Shown piece after piece: positions 46,084 through 56,772 of a stretch of DNA of 64,000 bases. Under the pieces are notes generated by a model. The model had not been told where the DNA came from, did no database searches, and worked only from the letters and a program-made list of their open reading frames with translations. Source of the DNA: Magnolia sinica (taxonomy: Eukaryota > Streptophyta > Magnoliopsida > Magnoliales > Magnoliaceae); NCBI RefSeq assembly GCF_029962835.1, contig NC_080586.1, forward strand, positions 63,744,001 through 63,808,000. The letters run 5' to 3'. Numbering within the stretch: the first letter of the stretch is position 1; each line of letters begins with the position of its first letter. A program made the position numbers and the translations under genes.

Positions 46084-46966
46084 CCATTCTTCCTACAAAT
46101 GGCTGATTTTAACTTAGACCTCTTTATTTAAATAACAATGTTTGAAAACTTGAAACTTGATTCTTGACTTGACAAGTCCAGTCAACTCAAAACCTGATTG
46201 AGTCCTCAATCGAGATTTTCTGGGCGAATTGAGTTGACCGGGTGATATTTTTGAACAAGTGTCCAAGGACATGCCATATACTATAAAAAGTGAGAACAGT
46301 GATATCTTGGCCGAATTTTTGCCAAGTGACCCAACTATCATTTCCCTAACAATTTGTGCCATATACCTTTTACTTCTGCTCCTATTATTTTCACATTGCC
46401 CCTGTTGGTACTAAAAGAAGTTATTTTGGCACTCCATTTTGCATATCATACATCTTTTCCTTTATGAGAACCATGGAAGGCAATTGGCTTTTCAGTTTCT
46501 GAGCAGTGTATGTTTGTGGTGCTTTAAGCATTCCCCATGTGTTTTATTAGTTTTTGTGTTGGTTTTTACTTTTGTGTTGTGCTGGTCCATGAACACTAAA
46601 ATGAAGAAAAGGAAGGGTGTAAATTAGCAGAAATGTACTACACCAACCGAAAGAACTCATCCTGAAGAGGTAGTTTGATTTTGTTCTCTGATAATCCAAG
46701 CAAGACTAAGAATGGTTATAATTTTTACTACTAATTAGTTTTTGATTTTTGTAGTTATTAAAAGACTAGAAATTTGTAGTTTTCTCAGTCTTCCATCAGA
46801 CTCTTCTTAGAAATTTGTAAAAAGTTAGCTTTTATGATAAATACTGAAAGGTCAGCAATTAATGCTATTTAGAAGATTATTTCCCCTTACCTTGCTGATG
46901 TGGTTTTTAAACCACAGCGCACTCTGCCAAATGATGTGTTTGTTTTTCCTCCATTAGTTGCCAAAT
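46084..46966. other. No gene seen
   Basis: AT-rich DNA right of the LTR element. The first bases CCATT are the target duplication. No domain is recognised. Confidence 0.4.
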
Positions 46967-47831
46967 AAAATATCTTTGGAGGCTTCCTATCTCTTCATGA
47001 CACCTAACAATGGAATAATGACATTAAGTAAACATGGCAATTAGAAAACACTGGTTTGATGAGAGTAATTCAGCCTCCAGACAAATTGAATGTTTTTTTT
47101 TAAAAAGACAAATTCATTATCAAAATGTTCGTAGATCTTTATGTTTATTGAACAATCGCTGCCCCTTTCTTGATGTATTTCGATTATTATGAATAAACGT
47201 GCCATTAAAAGAAGGGAAAGTTTTTCCAAAGAATTGGACTGAAGTTGGTGGTGAGATCTTGTTAATTTGTATTATCATTATGTAGGGAGAAGTTTGCTTC
47301 AGTGCCTTCTGGTGGTAGTGGTGGTGGCTTTGCTGTGGCTGCAAGTGCCGGTGGTGGAGCTGCTAAGGCCAAGAAAGAAGAGAAAGTGGAGGAGATGGAG
47401 AGATGCTCCATTGCTTTCAGAGTAATGTAAGTTATAGTGCACGTAGTTGCTATGGGACACCTAGTCTAATCCATCGATCTAGACTGTTCATCTTTAACCC
47501 TTACATATGATTCCAACGGATCACTCTTATTGGGCAATCATGACCATGCCATCCATCTTTAACAAATGCCAACTAAAGATGCCACTTTTGACTCTTGGGA
47601 CAGTTTCCCCTTTTGTAATATGTTGATTTCTCTGTTTCTCCTGTGATTATGTAAATAGAGCTATTGTTACCAAACGGAAATAGTGTTGTGGCTCTATGGT
47701 AAAGTATTATCTCTACTCCATGAAACTAGAAAGTAGCTGGCTGATCTTCTTTGCAACTTAAGAAAATGGTAAGATGCTCTTTAGCTTTTGTTGGTTAGTG
47801 ATGATTTGTTCGCTTCAAACAAGCAAATTAA
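46967..47831. repeat. Segmental duplication, copy 2 (partner 30752-31613)
   Basis: 865 bases collinear with 30752-31613. The copies end at the same words (ACAAGCAAATTAA / CAAGCAAATTAA) and then differ for 0.26 kb here and 0.9 kb there before the second shared block. Confidence 0.9.
47286..47430 (+). pseudogene. RPP2: 60S acidic ribosomal protein P2, last exon, copy 2
   Basis: After the acceptor TATGTAG the frame is open: EKFASVPSGGSGGGFAVAAS, then AGGGAAKAKKEEKVEEMER and a new ending CSIAFRVM before TAA. The Gly/Ala hinge and the KKEEKVEE start of the charged tail are typical of P2. The family's invariant ending (acidic residues, then GFSLFD) is replaced, so even a spliced product could not act as a normal stalk protein. 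Upstream P2 exons are not in the window. It lies inside the duplicated block, so the exon was captured before the duplication. Confidence 0.8.
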
Positions 47832-48090
47832 GGTCTAATTTGAGGCCCACGTATCCAATCAAATTTCATTGACTGGACTTGGTCCCACATATCCAATTGA
47901 CAGCCTTATTGTTGGGTTTATGCAAACAACCATAGAGTATGGGAGGGTTTCATACAGCCGTACACATATCCAAGCCCATGCGGTCGTACATAGAGGAAGT
48001 AGCTGAGTGGGTTTTTGGAGTCAGGAAGTTGGTTTCTCTTGTTAAATTTTCTTTCCTTCATGATGGATGGATTAGTTTGAGGGCCGATAG

Positions 48091-49130
48091 GATTTACTTT
48101 TTATAGATATGTGTTAGAGAAAAATTGCATTCAAATTGATATGTGTTAGAGAATAAAATTCTCCATGTAAAAGGAAAAAAATTGGAATACGCTTATAGCT
48201 ACGGTTATAATCTGTAGCCATAGATCGTTGAACCTGACAGCGAGTTTGGGTGGAATCATGGAATCCGCGATTGATCGCCGATCGTCACAGTGACTTGCGG
48301 TGGAATCGTAGGATCCGCGAATGATCGCCAAGGTGCGGATTGTCTATAGCTACGGATTAAAACCGTAGTGATATCCGTATCCATTTTTTTTTATATGGAG
48401 AATTTTATTCCACCTACACATATTTATATAAATATGTATATATAAGCATATAAATAAAAATTTTAACTCTTTTATCTTCATTTATTTCTTTAATCATATA
48501 ACAAGAATATCTTCTAAACCAAAATTAGTTACTTGACGTATCATATATGATTTTATGGCTGAAAGTTGGGCGAGTTCAACCTGACCAAAATGTGATCGAC
48601 CCAACATTAGGTTGGGCTTGGACAGGATGTTATGGGAGTTGGTCTTGCGGTTGGGCCGTACAAACTCCAACCCAATAAAACTTAGGTTGGGCTCGGGTTA
48701 AGGTCTCGGGTTGCCTGACCCAACACGAACCCAACTAATATATAAGTTCCTTATAAAGCAATTTATAATTGAGTGCAGATCATTTGTGTTGAAGGCAAAG
48801 GAAATTTCAATGCCGACTGCTTTTAATGGTCCACATCATTTTCGGTGACTCATCTCACATGTAGACTCCTACATGTCAATATCACATCTGGGGACAACAT
48901 ATACATTGACTTCCCATTCCAAAGTGAAATGAGAAACGGAATCGCCAGGATTGATCGTGACATGCATAGAAATGACCTTGAAAATCTTTGAACTGGGAGT
49001 TATTTTAAAAATCCAAACATGATGGGACCTTGAAAATCTTGGAATTTTGGATAAGAAACAAAAAATCAAAACATAATGGGACCCACGACAAGAACACATC
49101 ATTATGGGCTATTGTGCTAAGCTCATAATG
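48091..49130. repeat. Composite repeat copy D
   Basis: Same order as copy C: GTGTTAGAGAAAAATTGC, TAGCTACGG element (48188-48385), AT-rich arm, GGTTGGGCTCGGGTT segment (48600-48730) and the 200-base unit with GAAACGGAATCGCC near 48935. Copy D has a 25-base insertion near 48125 that repeats GATATGTGTTAGAGA. Confidence 0.8.
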
Positions 49131-49655
49131 AGCGGGCCAAACTGGAAATTGAGCGGGCAAACATGGAAATGAGCGAGACAAACTGGAAATTGAGCGGGCC
49201 AAATTGAAAATTGAGTGGGACAAACTAGAAATTGAGCGGGCCAAATTGGAAATTGAGCGGGCCAAACTGAAAATTGAGCGGGCAAACATGGAAATGAGCA
49301 GGACAAACTAGAATTTCAGCGGGCCAAATTGAAAATTGAGTGGGCCAAACTAGAAATTGAGCGAGACAAACTGGAAGTTGAGTGTGCCAAACTGAAAATT
49401 GAGCGAACCAAACTGGAAATTGAGCTGGCCAAACTAGAAATTGAGCAGGTAAACATGGAGATGAGCGGGACAAACTAGAATTTCAGCAGGCCAAACTGGA
49501 AATTGAGTGGGATAAACTGGAAATTGAGTGGGCCAAACTGGAAATTGAGCAGCCAAACATGAAATTGAGAGGGACAAACTAGAATTTCAATGTTCCAAAT
49601 TGGAAATTGAGCAGAACAAACTGGAAATTGAGCGGGCCAAACTAAAATTGTGGAA
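49128..49655. repeat. 21-bp minisatellite, class 1 (about 24 units)
   Basis: GAGCGGGCCAAACTGG plus AAATT units on the plus strand. It sits at the same place as the 33546 array after the duplicated block, but the order of unit variants differs, so the array has changed since the duplication. Confidence 0.95.
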
Positions 49656-50270
49656 GTTGCAACTCAAATTGCCCTGGGTATACTTCTAAATTCAAATCAG
49701 CCATTTGAAACTAGTGAGGTACTAACAACAACTAAGTTACAGTGCTGAGTTGTAGTCAATGGGTAACAGGCAGTGTAGTAATGTGATTGTTCTGGTATGC
49801 TTCCCATATCCACCAATTCGTCCTTTTTCTCGTTACACTTTTCTTTTTTCTTTTATAGGTACAGATTCTACCAAAGAAAGCAGCTGTTGTACAGGCCATT
49901 TATATCTCAAATTATCATGACTGAATCTTTTGTAACTTTTCCTTAGTTCTGTCACATGGTTTATTGGAATGTTCTTTTGCCATTTTTCCACATATGTTGG
50001 CTTCACTTAGTTGACTTTCTTAACCAAATGTACCTTTTCTTTTGTGTTTCTTTTCTTTTCTGCTCATTTTTTTTTGTTTTTTAACATTACTCTTAATTTC
50101 CTTTATTCCATTGTCATCTTTGTATCATCGTGTAATTGTCCAGCCTTAGTTTTATGCTTAGGTGCTCTTGGCAACTTGGTTTTACACAGTAGATTTTGAA
50201 CAGGGCTCCTTATGCTTATGTCGAAGACTTAGACTATCATATCAGTGTCAATATATTACAACATAAGAAA
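49656..50270. other. No gene seen
   Basis: Mixed DNA with T-rich runs. TTTTATAGGTACAGATTCTA near 49853 is acceptor-like, but no exon is recognised. Confidence 0.35.
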
Positions 50271-50273
50271 TTA

Positions 50274-50350
50274 AGTGAGGCAGCATAAGAAATTCAGTAC
50301 GACAAACTAAAAATGAGCTCGACAACTTAAAAATTGAGCGAGACAACCAA
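50274..50350. repeat. Degenerate 21-bp minisatellite, class 3 (about 4 units)
   Basis: AGTACGACAAACTAAAAATG, GAGCTCGACAACTTAAAAATT and GAGCGAGACAACC follow at about 21-base steps, allowing gaps. It stands just past the 3' end of the transposase on the minus strand. Confidence 0.65.
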
Positions 50351-50421
50351 AAGATTATTGCATAAGAGGAAATATATTACAACATATATCATACAAAACA
50401 CTAAATAAATTACAAAGTATA

Positions 50422-52824
50422 CTACACATCAGGTATGGGAAACTTGCACGTCTAGCGATTATGCCCGGATTGTTTGCATCGACCGCACTTTAATGTTTTC
50501 GATTCTTCTCCACGCGAGGGAATTCTTAACTTTTTTGGTCTTCCAGATGGCCTCTTCTATCCTGGGGGTTTAATTTTCGCACAATACTCCTTGAAGCCAT
50601 CTGTAATCTCCCATTCGCTCATGTCACGTACTGGGTACACCGATTCATTATATGTGCTTAAGTAATTTTGTGTTGTATAGAATGGGGAGTAGTATGAGTA
50701 ATGAGGAAGATTGTAGTTTATACACGCAGACAGGACATGCATACAAGGGTACCCCTTCATGTCAAACACATGACATGTACATGAAAGCGAGCTGAGCTTG
50801 ACTGTATCATTATAATCTCCCACGACATAGTACTCATCTCAAGAAATCAGATGACAGCGAACATCTCGCACCTTCTGTATAAGATCCTTCAACTATTGCT
50901 CCGCTCATGGTGTCAACGGACTTACAAATGAGGCTGCAGATTCTCTTCTCTTATAAAATAATTCTTGTATCTTACATCTTACGGCCTCTATCAATTTAGT
51001 AAGAGGGTATTCCCGTGCTTCTTTGAAGAGGGTGTTAACACACTCGGATATGTTTGTGGTGACCAAGTTGAATCTTTTACCTGGAAAGTGCGAAGATGCC
51101 CATTTTTCGTAGCCAATTTCTGTCAGCCATGCATGTACTGGGGGGTTGGCCATTTCAATATCATACATTAATTTTTCAAATTTAGCCCTCCTGCAAGTCT
51201 TAACTGCCTACCAGTAGTATATCCCCAATGACTTGTCTTTAAAGGTGTCCACCAAGTTTCTATAAATATGGTATGCACAATACCCATGAATTGCATGTGG
51301 GAATACTTAGGGAACCTCTTTCATTAAACCTTTATGTTGATCGAAAATAATCACAATACTCTCCAGATACCCTAACGCATCATTAAGGTAGGTAAGGAAC
51401 CAATTCCAACTCAGGCTGTTCTCTGATTCCTTGATGCCAAACGCAATTGGAAATATATGATTGTCCCCATCTAAGGCTGTGGCGATGAATAGAATACCCT
51501 TGTATTTACCCTTTACGTGTGTCCCGTCAATGGCTAATACGCTCCGTATAGAATTCTGAAAACTTCGAACACATCATCCAAGTGCTACAAAACACCTCTC
51601 AAACCTCCAAGTCTCTTGGTTAACAAGCACGATAGTCACCGTCCCCGGGTTGACCATCCTCAACTCATGCAAATATAAGGGGAGTTGATTGTAAGAGTCT
51701 TTGTAAGAACCCATCATCTGATTAATTGTAAGCTCCTTAGCTTTCCATGCCTTCCTATAACTGATAAAAATATTATATTTCTCTTGCATAGTGAAGATAA
51801 TATCACGTGGCCTCAAACCTAACCATTGCTCAATGCGGCTAACAACCAAATCACACGCTAACTTACTGATTCCTTGCTGGTGATCACTCTTCATCCACGA
51901 CATGCCGCATGTGTGTTCTGACATATAACTCTATATCTTGAATATCCCAGTATCATTCACCCGAGTTGAGTCAACCCTCCAGTCGCATTTATCTTCAAAG
52001 CACACCACGCTAAATCTGTTAGAATTTAAGTACAATACCTTATACTGGAATTTATTGCAAATTGCAAATTGGCTTAGAACATACTGGCATCAACTCTTGT
52101 CCTTAAATGTTTCTCTAACAGCTATATCAATCGGTTCACCCAACGAATCTGTATATTCCAGCAGTGCTGCATTGGTGAATGCTGCATCATCAAATGGCAC
52201 GGGAACTTGACGAGTGATGAAGTTTCCGCTTTCAGCAAGATCTGGAAGCGAAATGTCACTTACATGTACAGCTCGGGTGGTGGATGATGATGGCAGATCT
52301 GCTGTTGTTGCTGAAGGCGGTTCCATGTACTCATAAGTGAGGTTAAGGTCATGTGCCTAGCTGACTTGGCTACTCACAAAGTTTGATGTTTGAGGCGGCT
52401 CGGGCAGTTGATCGTTGCTCACTACCACTTGTAATAGAGATGCCCTGTATTCAAATTCCACACCATGCTCCTTAAGCAAGCTATCTATGTGTGTTGTCCT
52501 ATTAATGTGTTGCATTGTCTCAATGACTAAGGGAATGAATTTATCCGAATGCTCTAACTGTGTTGCCAGGAACTCTCGCACATCATCGTCATCTGCGATT
52601 ACAGTTGGAGGGATTGATTCATTTATGCAAGGATACATTACTTTCATCCTAATATCACAATCTATTGGTTGACTCTTAATAATCCTGTAAATTCTAGATA
52701 GAAGCTCCTCATACGTAGTCTTGACATGTAGCGAAAAAGTTTTCGAATCCCCACCAATGTACGAGTATCGCTTGTTCTCATATTCAATCTTCCCGCCATA
52801 ACAACAGATGATTCTCGTAGACAT
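50422..52824 (-). pseudogene. MuDR-like (MULE) transposase, 11 nonsense codons, no frameshift
   Basis: One frame of 801 codons from ATG 52824 to TAG 50422-50424. Domains in order: the plant MuDR N-terminal part (MSTRIICCYGGKIEYENKRY), a Ser/Pro-rich linker, a MuDR DNA-binding region (FAICNKFQYKV, CFEDKCDWRV, SYMSEHTCG), the RPRDIIFTM and ISYRKAWKAKE stretch, the MULE catalytic domain (AIDGTHVKGKYKGILFIATA, then IVIIFDQHKGL with the second Asp), NISECVNTLFKEAREYPLT, a SWIM zinc finger (CTCHVFDMKGYPCMHVLSAC) and a CCHC knuckle (CGRCKQSGHN...TC). Premature stops: 52357, 52090, 51931, 51574, 51307, 51208, 50905, 50893, 50839, 50557 and 50452 (lowest base of each codon). A splice acceptor (TTTTCAG) precedes the ATG. 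The protein would bind element ends and cut and join DNA, but this copy cannot make it. Confidence 0.88.
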
Positions 52825-54635
52825 TATCTGAAAACCAATACAATGACATTATATTAGTGAATCATTAAGCAATGGAAGCTTGCCATAAGATAAAGCTCGA
52901 TTAAATAATAGAGAAGCGAGTACTCACGTTCCATAATAAATGACGATGATACATACTTAAGGAACTAAAATGTAAGCAATGCGTTAAATTTTTTTAAATA
53001 AACAAGAAGAGCTTATATAGATTACAAATTCAGAGATAGAAATGATTTCATGTGGTGCTTGTTAAATTCAGCGATGCTATCTATCATGGAATATTCATAT
53101 AGTCTTCTATTTTAATAAGGGACAATTCTATGATGGCCTAGTACACTTTAAAAAAATATATACAAACCTAACATTTCTACATGAGGATTTGGGTTTAAAA
53201 TATGTTAAACTTACATATATTTTCAAAGATAGTCTCAACAAGCAAAGTCTAGGGTTGAAATTTCACCTAAAATTTCACTATTAATTATTTTTAATTGTTA
53301 GAACATACGAGAGATGTTGTTTCTGATCAACGAGATGTATTTGGGGATTCGAAATACAAAATCCTAGTCTCAATATGCTCCATTTAGAGCTGGAATTTTT
53401 TTCTCAAACCTTTATACATTCGCTCCTAGTTAGTGCTAATTGCTAAAAGTTATGAGAAATATCATCTCTAACTAATGAGATTTCTTAGTGAATTTTCATT
53501 TTTAACTCCTAGTGTGGGTTTTAAGTGTAGGGAGTGCTTAAATTTGATCTAATGTACAATGTAATGGGTAAGGAACTGCTTACAATGTATAAACTCATTT
53601 CACCTACTGTCTACTAAGTGTCTTCGCAATGTCATTTCAATTAAGGAAAATTATGGTAAAATTCATATCCTAAGTTGCTAAAAAGTTCATTGGAGGTCAA
53701 GTTCAAGGAACATTCTTGTTTAGTCTAATATACATCATAGCAGTTTGTTTGTTCTCCCATAATTCCTAAGTTTAGTTCTAAGTTCAAACAATCATTCTAA
53801 AAGTTTTTAATGGGGACCAAGGTTTTGTTCCTAGGTTTCATGGTTATGCAGGTAATCTCCTAGAGAACTTAAAATATTGAGTCCCTATCTTCTCAAATGT
53901 CATAATTTCAAAGTGATTCCAACCAAGTTTGAATGGCTATTCTAATGATTTCAAGGGAACCTAAGTTTCATTTCTACATTGAAACAACTAAATCTGAAAT
54001 TTCCTAAGGGTCCTAAACTTTTACGTCTCTAGGTTCGCAATTTTTCTTCTTCTGAGGGAATTCTATATAGGTTCAATTAGCTATTCTAGTAACTGGAGCA
54101 GCATGTGGCTTACATTAAGCACCCGGTAAAGCTCATATGTCATGGGTGGATGTTATGCATCATGGCATCATGGTACCCACGTACATCCCTTAAATTTTGG
54201 TCAGATTGCTCTTTAAATTGTACATATTATCAAATCATGATATTAAACATCAACACATGAATTTAACATGGATTCTTATAATTCCTCTAAGCTCAAATGA
54301 CGGCCCACAAACGTGTCATATCAATCTAAAGTATGGTTAAGCAATTTGGAATATTTAAAAGTTCATTCAACATTCAACAAATATTCCACATTGTATGCTT
54401 TATAAGACAAAATAAAATTTAATTTAACGGTTCATGTCATATCTACTAGAAATATACCTATATTTAAGTAATCACAAATGTACCATAAGGGGATACAAGG
54501 CTAAATTCTCTACACATGGTTAATTACAATTAGAGTAATAAGAATTTAAGCATTACATCATATATGTTAATACTAAATATCAAGCACTTGATAAATTTGA
54601 GCAAGCTTCGGATAAAATGGAATAAACCTCAACTA
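52825..54635. other. AT-rich DNA upstream of the transposase; no gene seen
   Basis: This would be the 5' region of the transposase gene on the minus strand. I looked for long terminal inverted repeats that pair with the other side of the gene and did not find them by eye. Confidence 0.4.
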
Positions 54636-55560
54636 AAATTAAGCGCGACAAAAATGGAAATCATTAAGGCAAACATGAAAATTCAGCGACGCAACCTATA
54701 AATTAAACGAGGCAAACTAGAAATTCAGTGACGTAGCCTATAAATTGAATGAGGCAAACTAGATATTCAATGAGGGAAAAGCGAAAGTTCAGCGAGACAG
54801 GCTAGAAATTGGGCAAGGCAAACTAAAAATTGAACGAGGGAAAAATGAAATCGATCGAGGGAAGTCCAAGTTTGAGCGACGCAAAAGAAATAATTGAGCA
54901 AGGGAAGCCTAGAAATTTAGCGACGTAATCTAGATTTTGAACGAGGCAAACTAGAAATTCAGCGAGGGAAGAGGGAAAATTGAGCGAGGTAAAGTATATA
55001 TTAAGTGAGGCAAACTGACATTTGAGTGAGGAAAGCTGAAATTGAGCATGGCAAACTGAAAATTAAGCGTGGCAAACTAGAAATTAAGCAATGCAAACAT
55101 GAAATTGAGTGAGACAAGAATGAAATTCATTGAGGCAAACATGAAATTTATCAATGCAAACATTAAATTGAGAGAGCCTAATATGAGATTGAGCTGGGCA
55201 AACATTAAATTGAGCAATTCTACCATGAAATTGAGTTGGGCGAACATTGAATTGAGCGAGCCTAGCATGAAATTGAGTTAGGCAAACATTGAATTGAGTG
55301 AGCCGACCATGAAATTGAGCTGGGCAAACATTGAATTGAGCAAGCCTAGCATTAAGTTGAGCTGGGCAAACATGAAATTAAGCGACTCTAAAATCAAATT
55401 GAGTGAGCCCTAAAATGAAATTGAGTGAGCTTCAAACGGAGTTAAACAAGTTTCACATGAATTTGAACGATCAACTCATAAAATTGACTAAGCCTAACAA
55501 ATGAAATTGTAAGAGCCTGACATGAAATTCACCGAACTTCACATAAAATTTGACGAGTAG
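54636..55560. repeat. 21-bp minisatellite, class 3 (about 43 units)
   Basis: Units such as AAATTGAGCGAGGCAAAC plus TAG or ATG/ATT. Between about 55060 and 55400 successive units are exactly 21 bp and give a heptad frame (MKLSETR MKFIEAN MKFINAN IKLREPN). Left of 55060 spacing is looser. The unit differs from class 1 at about 3 of 21 positions. Confidence 0.9.
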
Positions 55561-55620
55561 TCGATCAATTGTCGTTAAATTCGACGAGTAGTTGATCAAT
55601 TGTCGTTAACTTCCACTCAT
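55540..55620. repeat. Direct repeat pair
   Basis: GACGAGTAGTCGATCAATTG then TCGTTAA is followed by a second copy (GACGAGTAGTTGATCAATTG), about 31 bases on. Confidence 0.85.
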
Positions 55621-56039
55621 CTCAATTTCCGTGAGTTCTTTCTTCAAATTAAAGTGTGGAATGGCTAAGTTTGACCAAGCACCTTTGCTGAATTACAAGC
55701 TGAATTTCCACAGGTACTTAGTTAATCGTTGTTCAATACTACAAAGGAAAGTATCTATAAACCACACTAGGGTTTTTTTTTTTTTTAATATCTGTACCTC
55801 CAGCAACCATAGCCTTGCTCAATGCAAGTTAAGGATGAATGCTTTCAAGTGAATGATTAATTTGAACCTTTTCAAAGATTGGAGGTGCAACCACTTTGAA
55901 AGATTCCACGTAACCCTCACCAAGATGGAAAATGCCCAATGTAGAATGATAATATGGAGATGATAAGGTTCGAATTTTAGTAAGGAAAATGATAAGTAAA
56001 ACGGCCATGCGTCGGTTTTTCGTTGTAATGGAACGTAGG

Positions 56040-56245
56040 GATGTGTTCTTAAAAAAAAAAAAAAAAGCGCATGTGTTTTCTGTTAAAGGGAGTGGAAAAG
56101 CAATGACAGTAAAAAGTATGGGTAGTTTCATCCTCAAATTCATTGTCCACACGTGCTAGTCTAAGTTGGTAACTTAAGTTTGTATTCCTTCATAAAAACC
56201 ACTGGGTAAAAGGTTTCATCTATAGTGGTCATTTTCTCAACTAAG
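56040..56245 (-). repeat. Dispersed repeat, inverted partner of 15440-15745
   Basis: GCACGTG-side words CACACGTGCTAGTCTAAG and TTGGTAACTTAAGTTTGTAT are the inverse of the 15490-15510 stretch. An A-run stands at 56049-56066. Confidence 0.65.
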
Positions 56246-56772
56246 TACGGATTAGTACAACTCGCCTCAGTCCAGCCAATAGCCCACCCCACTTTGAACG
56301 CGACTCCAATTAGCCCCCATGTGTGATTGGCTAGCTCCGCTTAGTTTGATCAGACGAGTTTCAAGTTTTTTAACGGACAATGAGAAATGAGAACTAGTGT
56401 TTTCGGGGCGGACAAAGAGACAAGGATAATCTGGATGGATGGGTGCGCATATAGAGAGGGGCTCCAACGGTGTGGATATTGGAGGGAGATTTCCCAAGGA
56501 ACGGGAGATCGACTTGCTTTTCCATGGTTTGCCTTGTTTGAGTGCTTTCATTTTGGGGTAAGAGGATGTTATATGTGACGAGAGTCATCACTAACTAATT
56601 ATTTCGATCTTATAGTCAGTTAAACCCTATAGAAGCACTTATGAGTGAGAATTTGAATATTCTTAACCCTAAGATTTCTCTTAAGTTTATGTTCTAGAGA
56701 TTCCGAGTAAGGGACTGTGGTAATAGATAAGGAAGGTATTAAACACCTTATCTGCCGGTACATATGCATGGT
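56246..56772. other. No gene seen
   Basis: Short open frames on both strands (up to 94 codons) without motifs. Confidence 0.35.
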
